Below the pieces are notes generated by a model. The model saw only the letters and a program-made list of their open reading frames with translations, did not search any database and was not told where the DNA came from. The position numbers were made by a program, and so were the translations under genes. Shown here piece after piece: positions 26,858 to 36,544 of a DNA stretch of 64,000 nucleotides (the stretch's first letter is position 1; every line of letters starts with the position of its first letter). The stretch is from Allobosea lathyri (GTDB lineage: Bacteria; Pseudomonadota; Alphaproteobacteria; Rhizobiales; Beijerinckiaceae), in NCBI RefSeq assembly GCF_900108245.1, contig NZ_FNUY01000013.1:62001-126000 (forward strand), in the 5' to 3' direction.

Positions 26858-29800
26858 TCAATGAAAATCGCGCGATTTCGGCAAAATCCGAACGTCACGC
26901 GGGTGGCGGCCACGGGGCAGCTGCGGATGCAGGAACTCGTCGGCCCGCGTCAGTTCGATCGTAGCGCGGTGCGTGTCTGACAGGCGGTCGAGATCGGCCG
27001 AGCGATCGAAGACGCGCTGCGCCATCAGATGCGTGACGCCTTCCGGGCTTTTCTGCACCCGGCCTTCGACGAGGAGAAGCCGCGCGCCCATGACCTCGCG
27101 GCGAAAGCGCTCGAACAGCCTGGCCCAGAGCACGACATTGCTGATGCCGGTCTCGTCCTCCAGCGTGATGAAGATGGCTTTGCCATTGCCCGGACGCTGG
27201 CGCACCAGAACCACGCCCGCAGTTCTCACCCAGCTCGCATCCGGCTTGGCATCCGTTTCCTCGCAGCTGAGGATGCCCTGCTTGCGGAACAGCGGCCGCA
27301 GAATGCCCATGGGGTGGCCCTTCAGGGAGAGCCGGACGGTCTGATAATCCGCGACGATGTGCTCCGGCAGCGGCATGGCAGGCAGAGTCATCGCCGGTTC
27401 CTCGCCCAGTTCACGGGCCTGAACGGCCGCGAACAAGGGAAGCGCCTCGTCATCGGGAAGGCGACGCACCGCCCACAGCGCCTCGCGACGGTCGAGCCCC
27501 AGCGAGCGAAAGGCATCGGCATCGGCCAGCAGGCGCATGGCGCGGGCGGGCAGATTGGCGCGACGGGCGAGGCTCTCGATGTCGGTGTAGCCTTCGCCTC
27601 GCGCGTCAGAGAGACGCTTGGCCCAATCCTCAGCGAAACCGTCGATCTGCCGCAGGCCCAGGCGTAAGGCGAAGGGGCTTGGCTTTTTCTCCGCCGTCAT
27701 CCCGGGCTTGCCCCGGGATCCATCGAAGGGCGTTGCACTCGACGATGGATCCCGGGCATGCGCTTCGCTTCGCCCGGGATGACGGCAAGGCGAACACGGC
27801 TCCTGAGTTACTGAAGCCGCCACCTCCAGCGTATTGTCCCAGAAGCTGAAGTTCACATCGATCGCCCTCGGCTCGACGCCGCCATTTTCCTGCGCCTCCC
27901 TCACGATCTGGGCGGGCGCGTAGAAGCCCATCGGCTGCGAATTCAGCAGCGCGCAGGCAAAGATCGCCGGGTGATGGCACTTCAGATAGGAGGAGATGTA
28001 GACCAGCTTGGCGAAGGAGGCCGCGTGGCTTTCGGGAAAGCCGTAGCTGCCGAACCCCTTGATCTGGTCGAAACAGCGCTGGGCGAAATCACGCTCATAG
28101 CCGCGCGCGACCATGCGCTCCACCATCATCGTCTCGAACTGGCCGATGGTGCCGAGATTGCGGAAGGTCGCCATGGCGCGGCGTAGCTGGTTGGCCTCAG
28201 GGTCGGTGAATTTCGCCGCCACCATGGCGAGTTTCATCGCCTGTTCCTGAAAGAGAGGCACGCCGAAGGTCTTCTTGAGAACCGGAACGAGTTCGTCGGC
28301 CTTCCCGTGCGCGGGCGACGGCGAAGGGTATACAACCTCCTCTACGCCCGCGCGCCGCTTCAGATAGGGGTGGACCATGTTGCCCTGGATCGGGCCGGGC
28401 CTGACGATCGCGACCTGGATGACCAGATCGTAGAACTCACGCGGCTTGAGGCGCGGCAGCATGTTCATCTGCGCCCGGCTCTCGACCTGGAAGACGCCGA
28501 GCGACTTTCCCTCGCAGAGCATGTCGTAGGTCGCTTCGTCTTTCGTGGGCACGTCGGCGAGGCCCCAGTCGATGCTCTCGTGCTCGCGCAGAAGATCGAA
28601 GGCCTTCTGGATGCAGGTCAGCATGCCCAACGCCAGCACATCGACCTTCATCAATTGCAGCGCGTCGATGTCGTCCTTGTCCCATTCGATGAAGGTGCGG
28701 TCCTCCATCGCGGCATTGCCGATCGGCACCGTCTCGTCGAGGCGACCGCGCGCCAGCACGAAGCCGCCGACATGCTGCGAGAGATGGCGCGGAAAACCGA
28801 GCAGCCTGATGGCGAAGCCCACGGCCCGAAGGATGGTCGGGTTTGTCGGATCGAGCCCGGCCTGACGGACATGATTGGCCCCGATCTCCGTGCCCCAGCT
28901 GCCCCATTGCGTGTTGGCAAGCCTTGCCGTGACGTCCTCGGTCAGGCCCAGCGCCTTGCCGACATCGCGGATCGCGCTGCGCGGCCGGTATCGGATCACG
29001 GTCGCGGCGATGCCGGCGCGCTCGCGGCCATAGGTCTTGTAGATCCACTGGATCACCTCCTCGCGCCGCTCATGCTCGAAATCGACATCGATATCGGGCG
29101 GCTCGCGGCGTTCCTCGGAGATGAAGCGGGCGAAGAGGACATCGTTCTCGTTGGGGTCGACCGCCGTGATGCCGAGCACGTAGCAGACGGCGGAATTGGC
29201 GGCCGAGCCCCTGCCCTGGCAGAGGATGCCCCGGCTGTCGGCAAACTCGACGATCTGGCGGATGGTCAGGAAATAGCGCGCGTAATCGAGTTTCTCGATC
29301 AAGACGAGTTCCTGGGCCAGCAGGGCCTGGACCTTCTCCGGCACGCCCTGGGGGTAGCGCATCCGACCTCGTCGATGGACCAGTTCGGTCAACCAGCCCT
29401 GTGGCGTCCAGCCCGGCGGGACCGGCTCGTCGGGATATTCGTATTTCAGCTGGTCGAGATCGAAATCGATGCGGCCGAGCAGATGGCTGGTCTCCTCGAT
29501 CGCCTCGGGCGCATCCCGAAAAAGTCGCATCATCTCCTTTGAGGGCTTGAGATAGCGCTCGGCATTGGCTTCGAGCAGGCGCCCGGCCCGCTCGATGGTG
29601 ACGCCCTCGCGAATGCAGCTCAGCACATCCTGCAGGTCGCGCTGCTCGATTGCGTCATAGAGCACGTCATTGGTTGCCAGCAGCGGCGTGCGGGTTGCGG
29701 CTGCGATCGCCTTCAGGCGCGCGAGGCGGCGGCGGTCGTCACCCCTGCGATGCATGCAGGCTCCAAGCCAGACGGCGCCGGGGGCAGCTTCGGCCAGACG

Positions 29801-30361
29801 CGCCAGAAGGGCTGGCAACCCGTCATGGTTCAGGCCCGGCATGACGATCAGCAGGAGGTCGCGCGCATCGTTCAGGAGATCGTCGAGATGCAGGATGCAA
29901 TCGCCCTTTTTCACCCCCTCCTTCAGATTACCCCGGCTGAGCAGGCGGCAGAGCCGGCCCCAGCCGGCGCGGTTGGCGGGATAGGCGACGATGTCGGGCG
30001 TGCCGTCGGCGAAGACGAGCCGGCTGCCCAGGACGAGCTTGAAGGCCTTCGCCATGGCCTGCATCTGCTCGGGAATGAAGGGCAATTCGGCGAAAGCCGG
30101 GTTCTCGATCCAGATATATTCGCCGGGACTGCCGCCCTCGCGGATTTTCTCCGGTTCCGGCAAACCCGTCTCGCGCAGATGCCTCAAGGCGCTCCAGGCG
30201 CGCACCACGCCGGCAACCGTGTTGCGATCGGCGATGCCGATGCCGCCATGCCCGAGCAGCAGCGCCGTCATCACCAGATTGGGACCGGGCGAAGCACCGC
30301 GCAGGAAGGAAAAATTCGTGGCGGCAACGAGTTCCGCATACATGTTCGCAATCTGATTCAT
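26858..30361 (-). CDS. dnaE2: Error-prone DNA polymerase DnaE2
   Basis: DnaE2 (ImuC) does translesion synthesis with ImuA and ImuB during the SOS response. The 1167-residue protein has an N-terminal PHP domain (from [20 protein letters not shown]), the polymerase active site with [15 protein letters not shown] near residue 430, helix-hairpin-helix DNA binding (GLRQIDGF), and an OB-fold near the C-terminus ([20 protein letters not shown]). Between about residues 860 and 910 an insertion of roughly 45 residues is encoded largely by an 88-bp palindromic repeat, without breaking the frame. The ATG overlaps the imuB stop (ATGA). DnaE2 lacks a proofreading partner, in keeping with error-prone synthesis. 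Confidence 0.96.
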   Translation of the reverse strand: MNQIANMYAELVAATNFSFLRGASPGPNLVMTALLLGHGGIGIADRNTVAGVVRAWSALRHLRETGLPEPEKIREGGSPGEYIWIENPAFAELPFIPEQMQAMAKAFKLVLGSRLVFADGTPDIVAYPANRAGWGRLCRLLSRGNLKEGVKKGDCILHLDDLLNDARDLLLIVMPGLNHDGLPALLARLAEAAPGAVWLGACMHRRGDDRRRLARLKAIAAATRTPLLATNDVLYDAIEQRDLQDVLSCIREGVTIERAGRLLEANAERYLKPSKEMMRLFRDAPEAIEETSHLLGRIDFDLDQLKYEYPDEPVPPGWTPQGWLTELVHRRGRMRYPQGVPEKVQALLAQELVLIEKLDYARYFLTIRQIVEFADSRGILCQGRGSAANSAVCYVLGITAVDPNENDVLFARFISEERREPPDIDVDFEHERREEVIQWIYKTYGRERAGIAATVIRYRPRSAIRDVGKALGLTEDVTARLANTQWGSWGTEIGANHVRQAGLDPTNPTILRAVGFAIRLLGFPRHLSQHVGGFVLARGRLDETVPIGNAAMEDRTFIEWDKDDIDALQLMKVDVLALGMLTCIQKAFDLLREHESIDWGLADVPTKDEATYDMLCEGKSLGVFQVESRAQMNMLPRLKPREFYDLVIQVAIVRPGPIQGNMVHPYLKRRAGVEEVVYPSPSPAHGKADELVPVLKKTFGVPLFQEQAMKLAMVAAKFTDPEANQLRRAMATFRNLGTIGQFETMMVERMVARGYERDFAQRCFDQIKGFGSYGFPESHAASFAKLVYISSYLKCHHPAIFACALLNSQPMGFYAPAQIVREAQENGGVEPRAIDVNFSFWDNTLEVAASVTQEPCSPCRHPGRSEAHARDPSSSATPFDGSRGKPGMTAEKKPSPFALRLGLRQIDGFAEDWAKRLSDARGEGYTDIESLARRANLPARAMRLLADADAFRSLGLDRREALWAVRRLPDDEALPLFAAVQARELGEEPAMTLPAMPLPEHIVADYQTVRLSLKGHPMGILRPLFRKQGILSCEETDAKPDASWVRTAGVVLVRQRPGNGKAIFITLEDETGISNVVLWARLFERFRREVMGARLLLVEGRVQKSPEGVTHLMAQRVFDRSADLDRLSDTHRATIELTRADEFLHPQLPRGRHPRDVRILPKSRDFH
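27696..27783. repeat. Palindromic repeat inserted in frame inside dnaE2
   Basis: The 88-bp element has terminal arms GTCATCCCGGG and CCCGGGATGAC and inner arms GGGATCCATCG and CGATGGATCCC. A related copy lies at 58910-59007. Read in the dnaE2 frame it adds about 30 codons ([16 protein letters not shown] and onward) with no stop. This is the behaviour known for Rickettsia palindromic elements. Confidence 0.88.
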
Positions 30362-31908
30362 GCGAAGAGCCCGTGCAGGAACCAGCGTGGCGGCTCGCAT
30401 TCGGGCTCGTAGAAGCCGACCCGGAAGAGCCAGAAACGGCGTCCTTGCGCATCCTCGACGCGGTAATAGTCGCGCATCGGCTCACCCGAGCCATCGCGCC
30501 ACCACTCCGGGGCGATACGTTCAGGCCCCTCGGCGCGAGCGACATCGTGGAGCAGGCGGCGCCAACGAAAGCGGATCGGCGGACCATCGGGAACCTCGGC
30601 AATCGCCTCGACAGGCTGCGGCGGTTCGAAGAGCTGGAGCGGGCGCGTCGGCGGTTCGTCCGGCGCAGGCGCCGGCCAGGCGGTGCCCGAAGACAGTTTC
30701 GCAGCGGCGGAGATCGCCTTTGCCGCCCGAAGGGGATCGTGGCTGTCCTGCGCCACGAAGCGCAGCACCCGGTCGCGACCGAAACGGGCGACCAGCCGGT
30801 CGACCAGATCGGCCACAGCCTCATCCTCGACCGCACGCCCGTCCAGGCTGGGCTGGTGGGTGTTCAGGGGCTCGCAGACCGGGACCGCGAGCCGGACCGC
30901 ATCGAAGCCGAAGCCGGGATCGAGCGGGTCCGCCACCGTGTCGAGCCGCTCACGGTAGAGCCTGAGAATTGCCTTTGCATCGCGCGAGGGGCGCCCGGTC
31001 TCGACCATCAGCCGTCTGACCGCGCCATCCGTGCGAAAGAAGCTGACCTCGAAGGCGCGTCCGCCCTCTCCCCGCAATTCGAGCACCCGCGCGGCTTCCG
31101 CGATCAGCCGCGTCACGACCGTCTCGAGCCCCCCCATATCGAGCAGGGGTTCGGCGAAATGCCGCTCGACCACGCAATCGGGCGGCGGGCGCAATGGCGT
31201 GATGCGCCTATCCTCGCGGCCAAGCGTGCGCCGCAGCCGCGTCGCCACCTCCTCCTCGCCGAAGCGGGCGGACAGGGCCGAGGATGGGCGATCGGCAAGG
31301 TCGGCAAGGGTCTTCAGCCCCGCCCGCGACAAAGCGATCACGGTCTCGGAGGTGACGCCCAGCGCCGCAATCGGAAGCGGACGCGCCGTCGCCTCGTCTG
31401 CGCCCGGCGGCACGATGCCGCCCCGGCCGAAGCGGGAGATGGCGCGTGCCGCATCCGGCGTTCCAGCCACGGCGCTTCGGAGGGAGAGCCCGATCTGCCG
31501 CAGCCTGGCGCCGATCGCGTCCTGAAGCGCGGCCTCGCCTCCGAAAAGATGCGCGCAACCGGTGATGTCGAGGATCAATCCGTGAGGCGGATCGAGCGCG
31601 ACCAGCGGCGTGAAGCGATCGCAGAAGGCGGCCAGGCGGTCGAGGAAGCGCTGGTCGGCTTCGGGCTCGGCCTCGATCACGGTAAGGTCAGGGATGCGCG
31701 CGCGCGCATCGGCCAGGGTCAGGCCACGGGTCAGCCCGAGCGCGACCGCGCGCTGGTCGCAATCGACGAGCCTGAGCGCATTCTGCTGTGTCTCGACCAC
31801 CACCACCGGCAGCTCAACCCGTCCGGCGCAAGCCGGAATCCGGCGCTCCCAGCGCAGCCGGTCGATCGGCAGGAAGGGGAACCAGAGGGCGAGATAGCGG
31901 CGCGGCAT
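30358..31908 (-). CDS. imuB: Y-family polymerase-like protein ImuB
   Basis: ImuB is a Y-family polymerase relative without catalytic activity that bridges the beta clamp, ImuA and DnaE2. The 516-residue protein begins MPRRYLALWFPFLPIDRL, the usual ImuB start. It has a Y-family core where acidic catalytic residues are not in the standard arrangement, HhH-type segments (ALGVTSETVIALSRAGLKTL near residue 185), and a C-terminal little-finger-like and tail region with RDYYRVEDAQGRRFWLFRVG. Its stop overlaps the dnaE2 start, and its 5' end overlaps the end of imuA by about 95 bp, so the cassette is highly compact. Confidence 0.93.
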   Translation of the reverse strand: MPRRYLALWFPFLPIDRLRWERRIPACAGRVELPVVVVETQQNALRLVDCDQRAVALGLTRGLTLADARARIPDLTVIEAEPEADQRFLDRLAAFCDRFTPLVALDPPHGLILDITGCAHLFGGEAALQDAIGARLRQIGLSLRSAVAGTPDAARAISRFGRGGIVPPGADEATARPLPIAALGVTSETVIALSRAGLKTLADLADRPSSALSARFGEEEVATRLRRTLGREDRRITPLRPPPDCVVERHFAEPLLDMGGLETVVTRLIAEAARVLELRGEGGRAFEVSFFRTDGAVRRLMVETGRPSRDAKAILRLYRERLDTVADPLDPGFGFDAVRLAVPVCEPLNTHQPSLDGRAVEDEAVADLVDRLVARFGRDRVLRFVAQDSHDPLRAAKAISAAAKLSSGTAWPAPAPDEPPTRPLQLFEPPQPVEAIAEVPDGPPIRFRWRRLLHDVARAEGPERIAPEWWRDGSGEPMRDYYRVEDAQGRRFWLFRVGFYEPECEPPRWFLHGLFA

Positions 31909-32629
31909 CAAGCCTTCTCTCCTCGAATGATTGTCGGCCACGGTTCCACTCCACACACCACTCACGCTCGCTCAGGCCACCGCGATGGCGCAGCAGCCTG
32001 AGGTTGAAAGCCGGATCGCCCGGCGCGTTGGCCTCCAGCCCCCGCGAAAGCAGGGGGCGCACCAGCCAGCGGGTCCGGGCGGCGCTCGGCGCCTGGGCGG
32101 CCGCCACCCGCAGCAGCAGCGTGGTGACGCCGGACGTCTCCGTCGCCAGCGACAACCGCCGGCTCGCGGTCAGATCGAGCAGGCGCGGCTCGCCCCATGG
32201 CTCGATCAGAACGGCTCCCAGTCCCGAGCAACGCGCAGCCTCGGCTCCGGCCCGCAGCACTCCTTCCGCATCGCGCGCGCGCACCAGCAGAATGCGCGCC
32301 GGGTCGAGGCCGAGTTCGGTCAAGCCCGGTGCATGCAATCGCCCGGTCTCGGCATCGACGAAATCCTGCCTGACCCAGAGGATCGGGCGCTGCCCCGCCG
32401 CCCGGATGGCCAGCCCGACGGCAAACCCCGTCGCCGCGGCAAGATCGGCTGTTGCGGGCGCATAGACCTCATGCAGCGCCGCCCGCGCGAGGCCGCCACC
32501 CAGGGGCTCGTCCAGCGCCGGCGTGCCGAAGGTCACGCGCCCGATCGCGGCCGGCGCGGCACGCAACGCCGCCTCGGCAAGGCTGCGCCGCAGGTCCGAC
32601 AAGGCGAAAGGGGCAGGTTTTTGGCTCAT
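31814..32629 (-). CDS. imuA: SOS mutagenesis protein ImuA
   Basis: ImuA is a RecA-like accessory factor needed for DnaE2-dependent mutagenesis. The 271-residue protein shows the ImuA pattern: FGTPALDEPLGGGLARAALHEV near residue 35, a RecA-like core (AIRAAGQRPILWVRQDF near 75), and RWLVRPLLSRGLEAN near residue 190. The ATG lies 10 bp downstream of a canonical alphaproteobacterial LexA box, so this is the first gene of an SOS-induced operon imuA-imuB-dnaE2. The C-terminal end overlaps imuB in another frame. lexA itself is not in the window. Confidence 0.92.
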   Translation of the reverse strand: MSQKPAPFALSDLRRSLAEAALRAAPAAIGRVTFGTPALDEPLGGGLARAALHEVYAPATADLAAATGFAVGLAIRAAGQRPILWVRQDFVDAETGRLHAPGLTELGLDPARILLVRARDAEGVLRAGAEAARCSGLGAVLIEPWGEPRLLDLTASRRLSLATETSGVTTLLLRVAAAQAPSAARTRWLVRPLLSRGLEANAPGDPAFNLRLLRHRGGLSEREWCVEWNRGRQSFEERRLDAAPLSRPLVPLPADRPAALGAPDSGLRRTG

Positions 32630-32639
32630 GACAGCAATT

Positions 32640-32654
32640 GTTCACTCTTTGTTC
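32640..32654 (-). promoter_or_regulatory. LexA-binding site (SOS box) of the imuA operon
   Basis: GTTC-ACTCTTT-GTTC matches the alphaproteobacterial LexA consensus GTTC-N7-GTTC exactly. It ends 10 bp upstream of the imuA start codon, close enough to overlap the promoter or transcription start. Confidence 0.88.
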
Positions 32655-32728
32655 CTTTATAGAGTGCGCTTTGCGCCAAGGCGAGTCATCCTTGCGACAG
32701 GAGCGACCTGCATCGCCCGTGATCCTGA

Positions 32729-33022
32729 CTAAAGCTTCAATGCCGAAAGGTGCCTGGCGCCGTGCAGCACACGTTCGATGACGAGTGCGCCGTCTCGCAC
32801 GGCATGGAAGATGAGGTAGCGGCCATGGGCGGTGATGCGCACGCCCGCGCCATATTCCTCTCTCAATGCATAGGCTTCCGGCTGCAAAGCTATAATTTCA
32901 CAATGAGCCCGAAGCTCGGCCACGAAAGCCAGAGCGTCGCGAGGACTGTCCATCGCAATGAAGAGGGCTATCTCTTCGAGATCGGATTCCGCCAAGCGTG
33001 TGAAACGGCAAGGGAAGCCCAC
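32729..33022 (-). CDS. parE: ParE/RelE-family toxin
   Basis: The 97-residue protein has the ParE/RelE toxin fold pattern: the N-terminal FTRLAESDLEEIALFIA helix hairpin and the C-terminal strands GRYLIFHAVRDGALVIERVL followed by HGARHLSAL. ParE toxins poison DNA gyrase; RelE toxins cut mRNA. The start GTG is one base after the antitoxin stop, as in most ParDE pairs. The gene is full-length and looks intact. Confidence 0.9.
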   Translation of the reverse strand: MGFPCRFTRLAESDLEEIALFIAMDSPRDALAFVAELRAHCEIIALQPEAYALREEYGAGVRITAHGRYLIFHAVRDGALVIERVLHGARHLSALKL

Positions 33023-33023
33023 C

Positions 33024-33275
33024 CTACCCCACCATGGATTTCAGCTTGGCCTCGATACGATCGAAAACTGCCGCCGCAGGGCGCGTTGTCCCATCGGCCC
33101 GACCTTCTGCGATGGAGCGCCGAATATCCTCGACGGATAACTGGCGCGCCAACTCCTGATCCCGCCGTATCAGATCCCGGACATAATCGCTCACGCTGGC
33201 ATATTGGCCGCTGTCGATCCGGGTCTGAACCCATTCGCGCATCAGGTCCGGCAATGACACATTCATAGATGCCAT
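33024..33275 (-). CDS. parD: ParD-family antitoxin
   Basis: The 83-residue protein has an N-terminal ribbon-helix-helix DNA-binding segment (MNVSLPDLMREWVQTRIDSG) with the ParD signature YASVSDYVRDLIRRD, and a flexible C-terminal toxin-binding tail. It is read first and probably represses its own promoter. With the adjacent toxin it forms a type II toxin-antitoxin module between the SOS cassette and the ABC exporter. The true start may be at the second Met (MNVSL). Confidence 0.92.
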   Translation of the reverse strand: MASMNVSLPDLMREWVQTRIDSGQYASVSDYVRDLIRRDQELARQLSVEDIRRSIAEGRADGTTRPAAAVFDRIEAKLKSMVG

Positions 33276-33363
33276 GGCTCATCCTCCTGCCGGCAGGATG
33301 GCATTCTTTGGCATTAATTGCCACTGCAAGGGCAAGCCGATCGAGCTCGCCGGCCATCCAGGC

Positions 33364-35112
33364 CTATTCGGCGGCGGCGGTTCCTGTCGCCAATCGCAAC
33401 GGCGCGACCTGGGCTTCGTGCAGCGCCTGATAGGGGCCGCCCGCATGGACCAGTTCGTCATGCCGCCCCTGCTCGGCGATGCCGGCCTGGGTTACCACCA
33501 CGATGCGATCGGCATGGCGGATCGTCGCCAGCCTGTGCGCGATGACAAGCGTCGTGCGTCCCTGGGCGAGTTCGGTCAGCGAGGCCTGGATCGCCTGTTC
33601 GGTCTCGGTGTCGAGCGCCGAGGTCGCCTCGTCGAGGATCAGGATCGGCGGGTTCTTCAGGAAGATGCGGGCGATGGCGAGGCGCTGCTTCTGCCCGCCC
33701 GACAGTTTTACGCCGCGCTCGCCGATCAACGTATCGAGCCCGGCCGGCAGATCGGCGATCATCGTCTCCAGACGGGCGCGGCGCGCCGCCTCGTTGATCT
33801 CGGCCTCGCTTGCATCGAGCCTGCCATAGGCGATGTTCTCGCGGATCGTGCCGGCGAAGAGGAAGACATCCTGCTGCACGATGCCGATCTTGCGGCGCAG
33901 CGAGGCAAGGGTCAGCTTGCGGATATCCAGCCCATCGATGGTGATGGCGCCGGAATCGACCTCGTAGAAGCGCGGCAGCAACGAGAGCAAGGTGGTCTTG
34001 CCCGCCCCTGACGGCCCCACGAAGGCGATGGTTTCCCCCGCCCCGATCCGCAGATCGATGCCCGACAGCACGGGACGCTCCTTCGCATAACCGAAGCCGA
34101 CCTGCTCGAAGCGGATATCGCCCTTCAGGGCCGGCGCGTCGATGGCGCCCGGAGCATCGGCGATATCGGGCTCGGTCGCGAGCAGCTCCTGATAGCGCCG
34201 GAAGCCGGCGATCCCCTTCGGATAGGTCTCGATCACGGCGGCGATCTTGTCGAGCGGGCGGTAGAATACGCCGACCAGCAGGAGGAAGCCGACGAAACCG
34301 CCGATCGACAGCGTGCCCTGCACGACATACCAGGTGCCGCCCAGCATGACCGCGAGCTGGACGAGGCGCATGCCGAGATAGTTGAGCGCCTGGCTTGCCG
34401 CCATGATGCGGTAGGCCTCGAGCTTGGTGGCACGGTAGCGGTTGTTGTCGCCGGCGAAGAGGCGGCGCTCATGGGCCTCGTTGGCGAAGGCCTGGACGAC
34501 ACGCATGCCGCCGATATTCTCCTCCAGCCGCGCATTGAAAGCGCCGACGCGGCCATATTGCGCCTGCCAGTTGCGCGTCATGCGGCCGCCATAGCGGGCC
34601 ACGATGAAGCCCGCGAGCGGCACGATCAGCGCGGTCATCAAAGCCAGATGCACATGCACGCTGAGCATCAGCGCGAAGGCGCCGAGGAAGGTCATGATCG
34701 CGATGAACAGGTCTTCGGGCCCGTGATGGGCGACCTCGCCGATCTCCTCCAGATCCTTGGTGACGCGCGCGACGAGATGGCCGGTCTTCTGGTCGTCATA
34801 GAAGCGGAACGAGAGCTTCTGCAGGTGATCGAAGGCGCGCCTGCGCATCTCCGTCTCGATATTGATGCCCAGCCGATGGCCCCAATAGGTCACGATCGCC
34901 ATCAGCCCGGTATTGAGCGTGTAGATCAGCAGCAGGACCGCGCCGGCCAGCATGATCAGCGGCCAGTCGCCGCGCGGCAGCAGGAGATCGACAAAGGCCT
35001 TCATCGCCATCGGAAAGCCGAGTTCGAGCAGGCCCGACAGCACGGCGCAGCCGAAATCGACCAGGAACAGGGCCCGATGCGGGCGATAATAGGCGAAGAA
35101 CTCTTTCAGCAT
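33364..35112 (-). CDS. ABC exporter, fused permease/ATPase (MsbA-like)
   Basis: The 582-residue half-transporter has six membrane helices (residues about 15-300) and a C-terminal ATPase domain. In the ATPase are Walker A GPSGAGKTT near residue 370, the signature VKLSGGQKQRLAIAR near residue 470, Walker B ILILDEATSALD near residue 495, and the switch His in VIAHRLATIRHAD. It works as a homodimer in the inner membrane. The sequence resembles lipid or drug exporters; the substrate cannot be told. It stands alone with short gaps to the neighbours on both sides. Confidence 0.92.
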   Translation of the reverse strand: MLKEFFAYYRPHRALFLVDFGCAVLSGLLELGFPMAMKAFVDLLLPRGDWPLIMLAGAVLLLIYTLNTGLMAIVTYWGHRLGINIETEMRRRAFDHLQKLSFRFYDDQKTGHLVARVTKDLEEIGEVAHHGPEDLFIAIMTFLGAFALMLSVHVHLALMTALIVPLAGFIVARYGGRMTRNWQAQYGRVGAFNARLEENIGGMRVVQAFANEAHERRLFAGDNNRYRATKLEAYRIMAASQALNYLGMRLVQLAVMLGGTWYVVQGTLSIGGFVGFLLLVGVFYRPLDKIAAVIETYPKGIAGFRRYQELLATEPDIADAPGAIDAPALKGDIRFEQVGFGYAKERPVLSGIDLRIGAGETIAFVGPSGAGKTTLLSLLPRFYEVDSGAITIDGLDIRKLTLASLRRKIGIVQQDVFLFAGTIRENIAYGRLDASEAEINEAARRARLETMIADLPAGLDTLIGERGVKLSGGQKQRLAIARIFLKNPPILILDEATSALDTETEQAIQASLTELAQGRTTLVIAHRLATIRHADRIVVVTQAGIAEQGRHDELVHAGGPYQALHEAQVAPLRLATGTAAAE

Positions 35113-35224
35113 GCTGGGCTCATAGCAGGTTCCGGGCTCAAGGCGTCAGACTGTTGACGACACGCCGGCCATGCCTCCCGAAAGGGTATAGTTTCCGAAG
35201 TGAGGTGGTTTAACGCAAAAAGGC

Positions 35225-36316
35225 TCAGGCCGGCTCCGGCTGGGCGCCGGCCTTCACCTGCGAAGGCGATCGGCCAAAGCGCTTGCGAAAGCTGCGGTTG
35301 AAATAGGAGAGGTCGCCGAAGCCGACCTCGAAGGCGACCGTGCTGATGGTCGGCCCCCGCCCCTCGATCGTGACCAGACGGTGCCAGGCCCGCTCGAGCC
35401 GCCGCTCCAGCACATAATCCGAAAACGTCCGCCGCTCGCTCTCGAACAGCTTCTGGATGGCGCGCGAACTCACGCCGTGCAGGGCCGCGATCATGTCGAT
35501 GCTCAAATCGCGCCGCTCGAGCCGCGCTTCGACATCGGCCTTGATGGCGGCCAGCCGCCCGGAACGCCGATCGATCGCCGGCATGCTGGCAGGAAGATCG
35601 CGCTCGGCCAGCATGATGCCGACGAGATCATGGATATGACCGATCGCGAGGCTTTGCAGGCCCGCCGAGTTGAGCGGCAGCAAGCCCCGCATCAGCAGCG
35701 CCCCATAATGCGCCAGCACCTGCAAACCGCGATTGCCACGCGGCATCGCCTGCATCAGGCCAGAATCATGCGCATCGTCGAGCGCCGGCAACCTTGTCGC
35801 ATCCAGAGCGATGAGATCAATGCGGCCGATCTCCACGAGCGAGAACTGCGTCTCGCAGCCGACGCAGATGACGGCGGCCTCCCGCGCGCGCAACACGATC
35901 CGGCGGCCCGCCTGCTCGATCGCGACCCGCCCATCGGCCGGCCGCACCAGGACATGGCGCGGTGCCTTCTGCAGACCTGCTCCACCGCGCAAAGCTGCGC
36001 CGCCCTGCGGCCATGACCATCGCGGCGCCGGGCTGAAGCAGGACATCAGGCCGATATCGGGGCGCGTCGTCAGCACGCAGCGTGCGTCGAAGGGCAAAGA
36101 CAGGCCAGCCCCGACGGCTTCGCGCGCGACACCGTGGCCCAGGACCTTGTGCGAGAGCGCGCTCGCTTCCTCGCGCTCGACCATGCTGGAAACCAGCCAG
36201 AACGGCGAGAAGGTTTCGCTCCCCGCGGCGTCGCCTCCCCGGGCGACGCCCGATCGGGAGCGTGTCGCTACAGCCACATCCATCGCTTTCGGCACTTCGG
36301 TTCGCCTGAGTCCCAT
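35225..36316 (-). CDS. AraC family transcriptional regulator
   Basis: The 363-residue protein has an N-terminal AraC-binding-like domain and a C-terminal double helix-turn-helix from about residue 260: DLSIDMIAALHGVSSRAIQKLF and then ISTVAFEVGFGDLSYFNRSF, followed by RFGRSP. It is read divergently from the TonB receptor gene to its right, so it likely controls that receptor, perhaps in response to the siderophore itself. The ATG at 36316 is one of two plausible starts (the other is 11 codons downstream). Confidence 0.88.
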   Translation of the reverse strand: MGLRRTEVPKAMDVAVATRSRSGVARGGDAAGSETFSPFWLVSSMVEREEASALSHKVLGHGVAREAVGAGLSLPFDARCVLTTRPDIGLMSCFSPAPRWSWPQGGAALRGGAGLQKAPRHVLVRPADGRVAIEQAGRRIVLRAREAAVICVGCETQFSLVEIGRIDLIALDATRLPALDDAHDSGLMQAMPRGNRGLQVLAHYGALLMRGLLPLNSAGLQSLAIGHIHDLVGIMLAERDLPASMPAIDRRSGRLAAIKADVEARLERRDLSIDMIAALHGVSSRAIQKLFESERRTFSDYVLERRLERAWHRLVTIEGRGPTISTVAFEVGFGDLSYFNRSFRKRFGRSPSQVKAGAQPEPA

Positions 36317-36424
36317 GACCCGTTCGCGCAAGTCCAAGATTAAATCCCTGTGACATCGATACAGGAATTGAACAAGCGAGGCATCAGATATGCCAAAGCG
36401 CAGCAATGAACAAGATATAGCCTC

Positions 36425-36441
36425 TTTATTATAATTCTAAA
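36425..36441. promoter_or_regulatory. ICE-like (Irr) motif before the first TonB receptor
   Basis: TTTATTA-TAA-TTCTAAA matches TTTAGAA-N3-TTCTAAA, the iron-control element I recall for Irr in Hyphomicrobiales, at 12 of 14 fixed positions. It lies in the AT-rich region 104 bp upstream of the receptor start. A related motif stands before the second receptor. Confidence 0.5.
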
Positions 36442-36544
36442 CAAGAAACACACGACAGACTCAAGTAATAACGTGCAGGCCGAACGGAGAAAAACTCCGC
36501 CCGACTCTCACGGATGCAACAGCCGGCGTTGACAGGTGCACTCC

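Noticed and set aside
32729-33275. A mobile-element boundary marked by the toxin-antitoxin pair
   Set aside because: No integrase, transposase, tRNA or attachment-like repeats were seen next to it, so I treat it as a stand-alone module.
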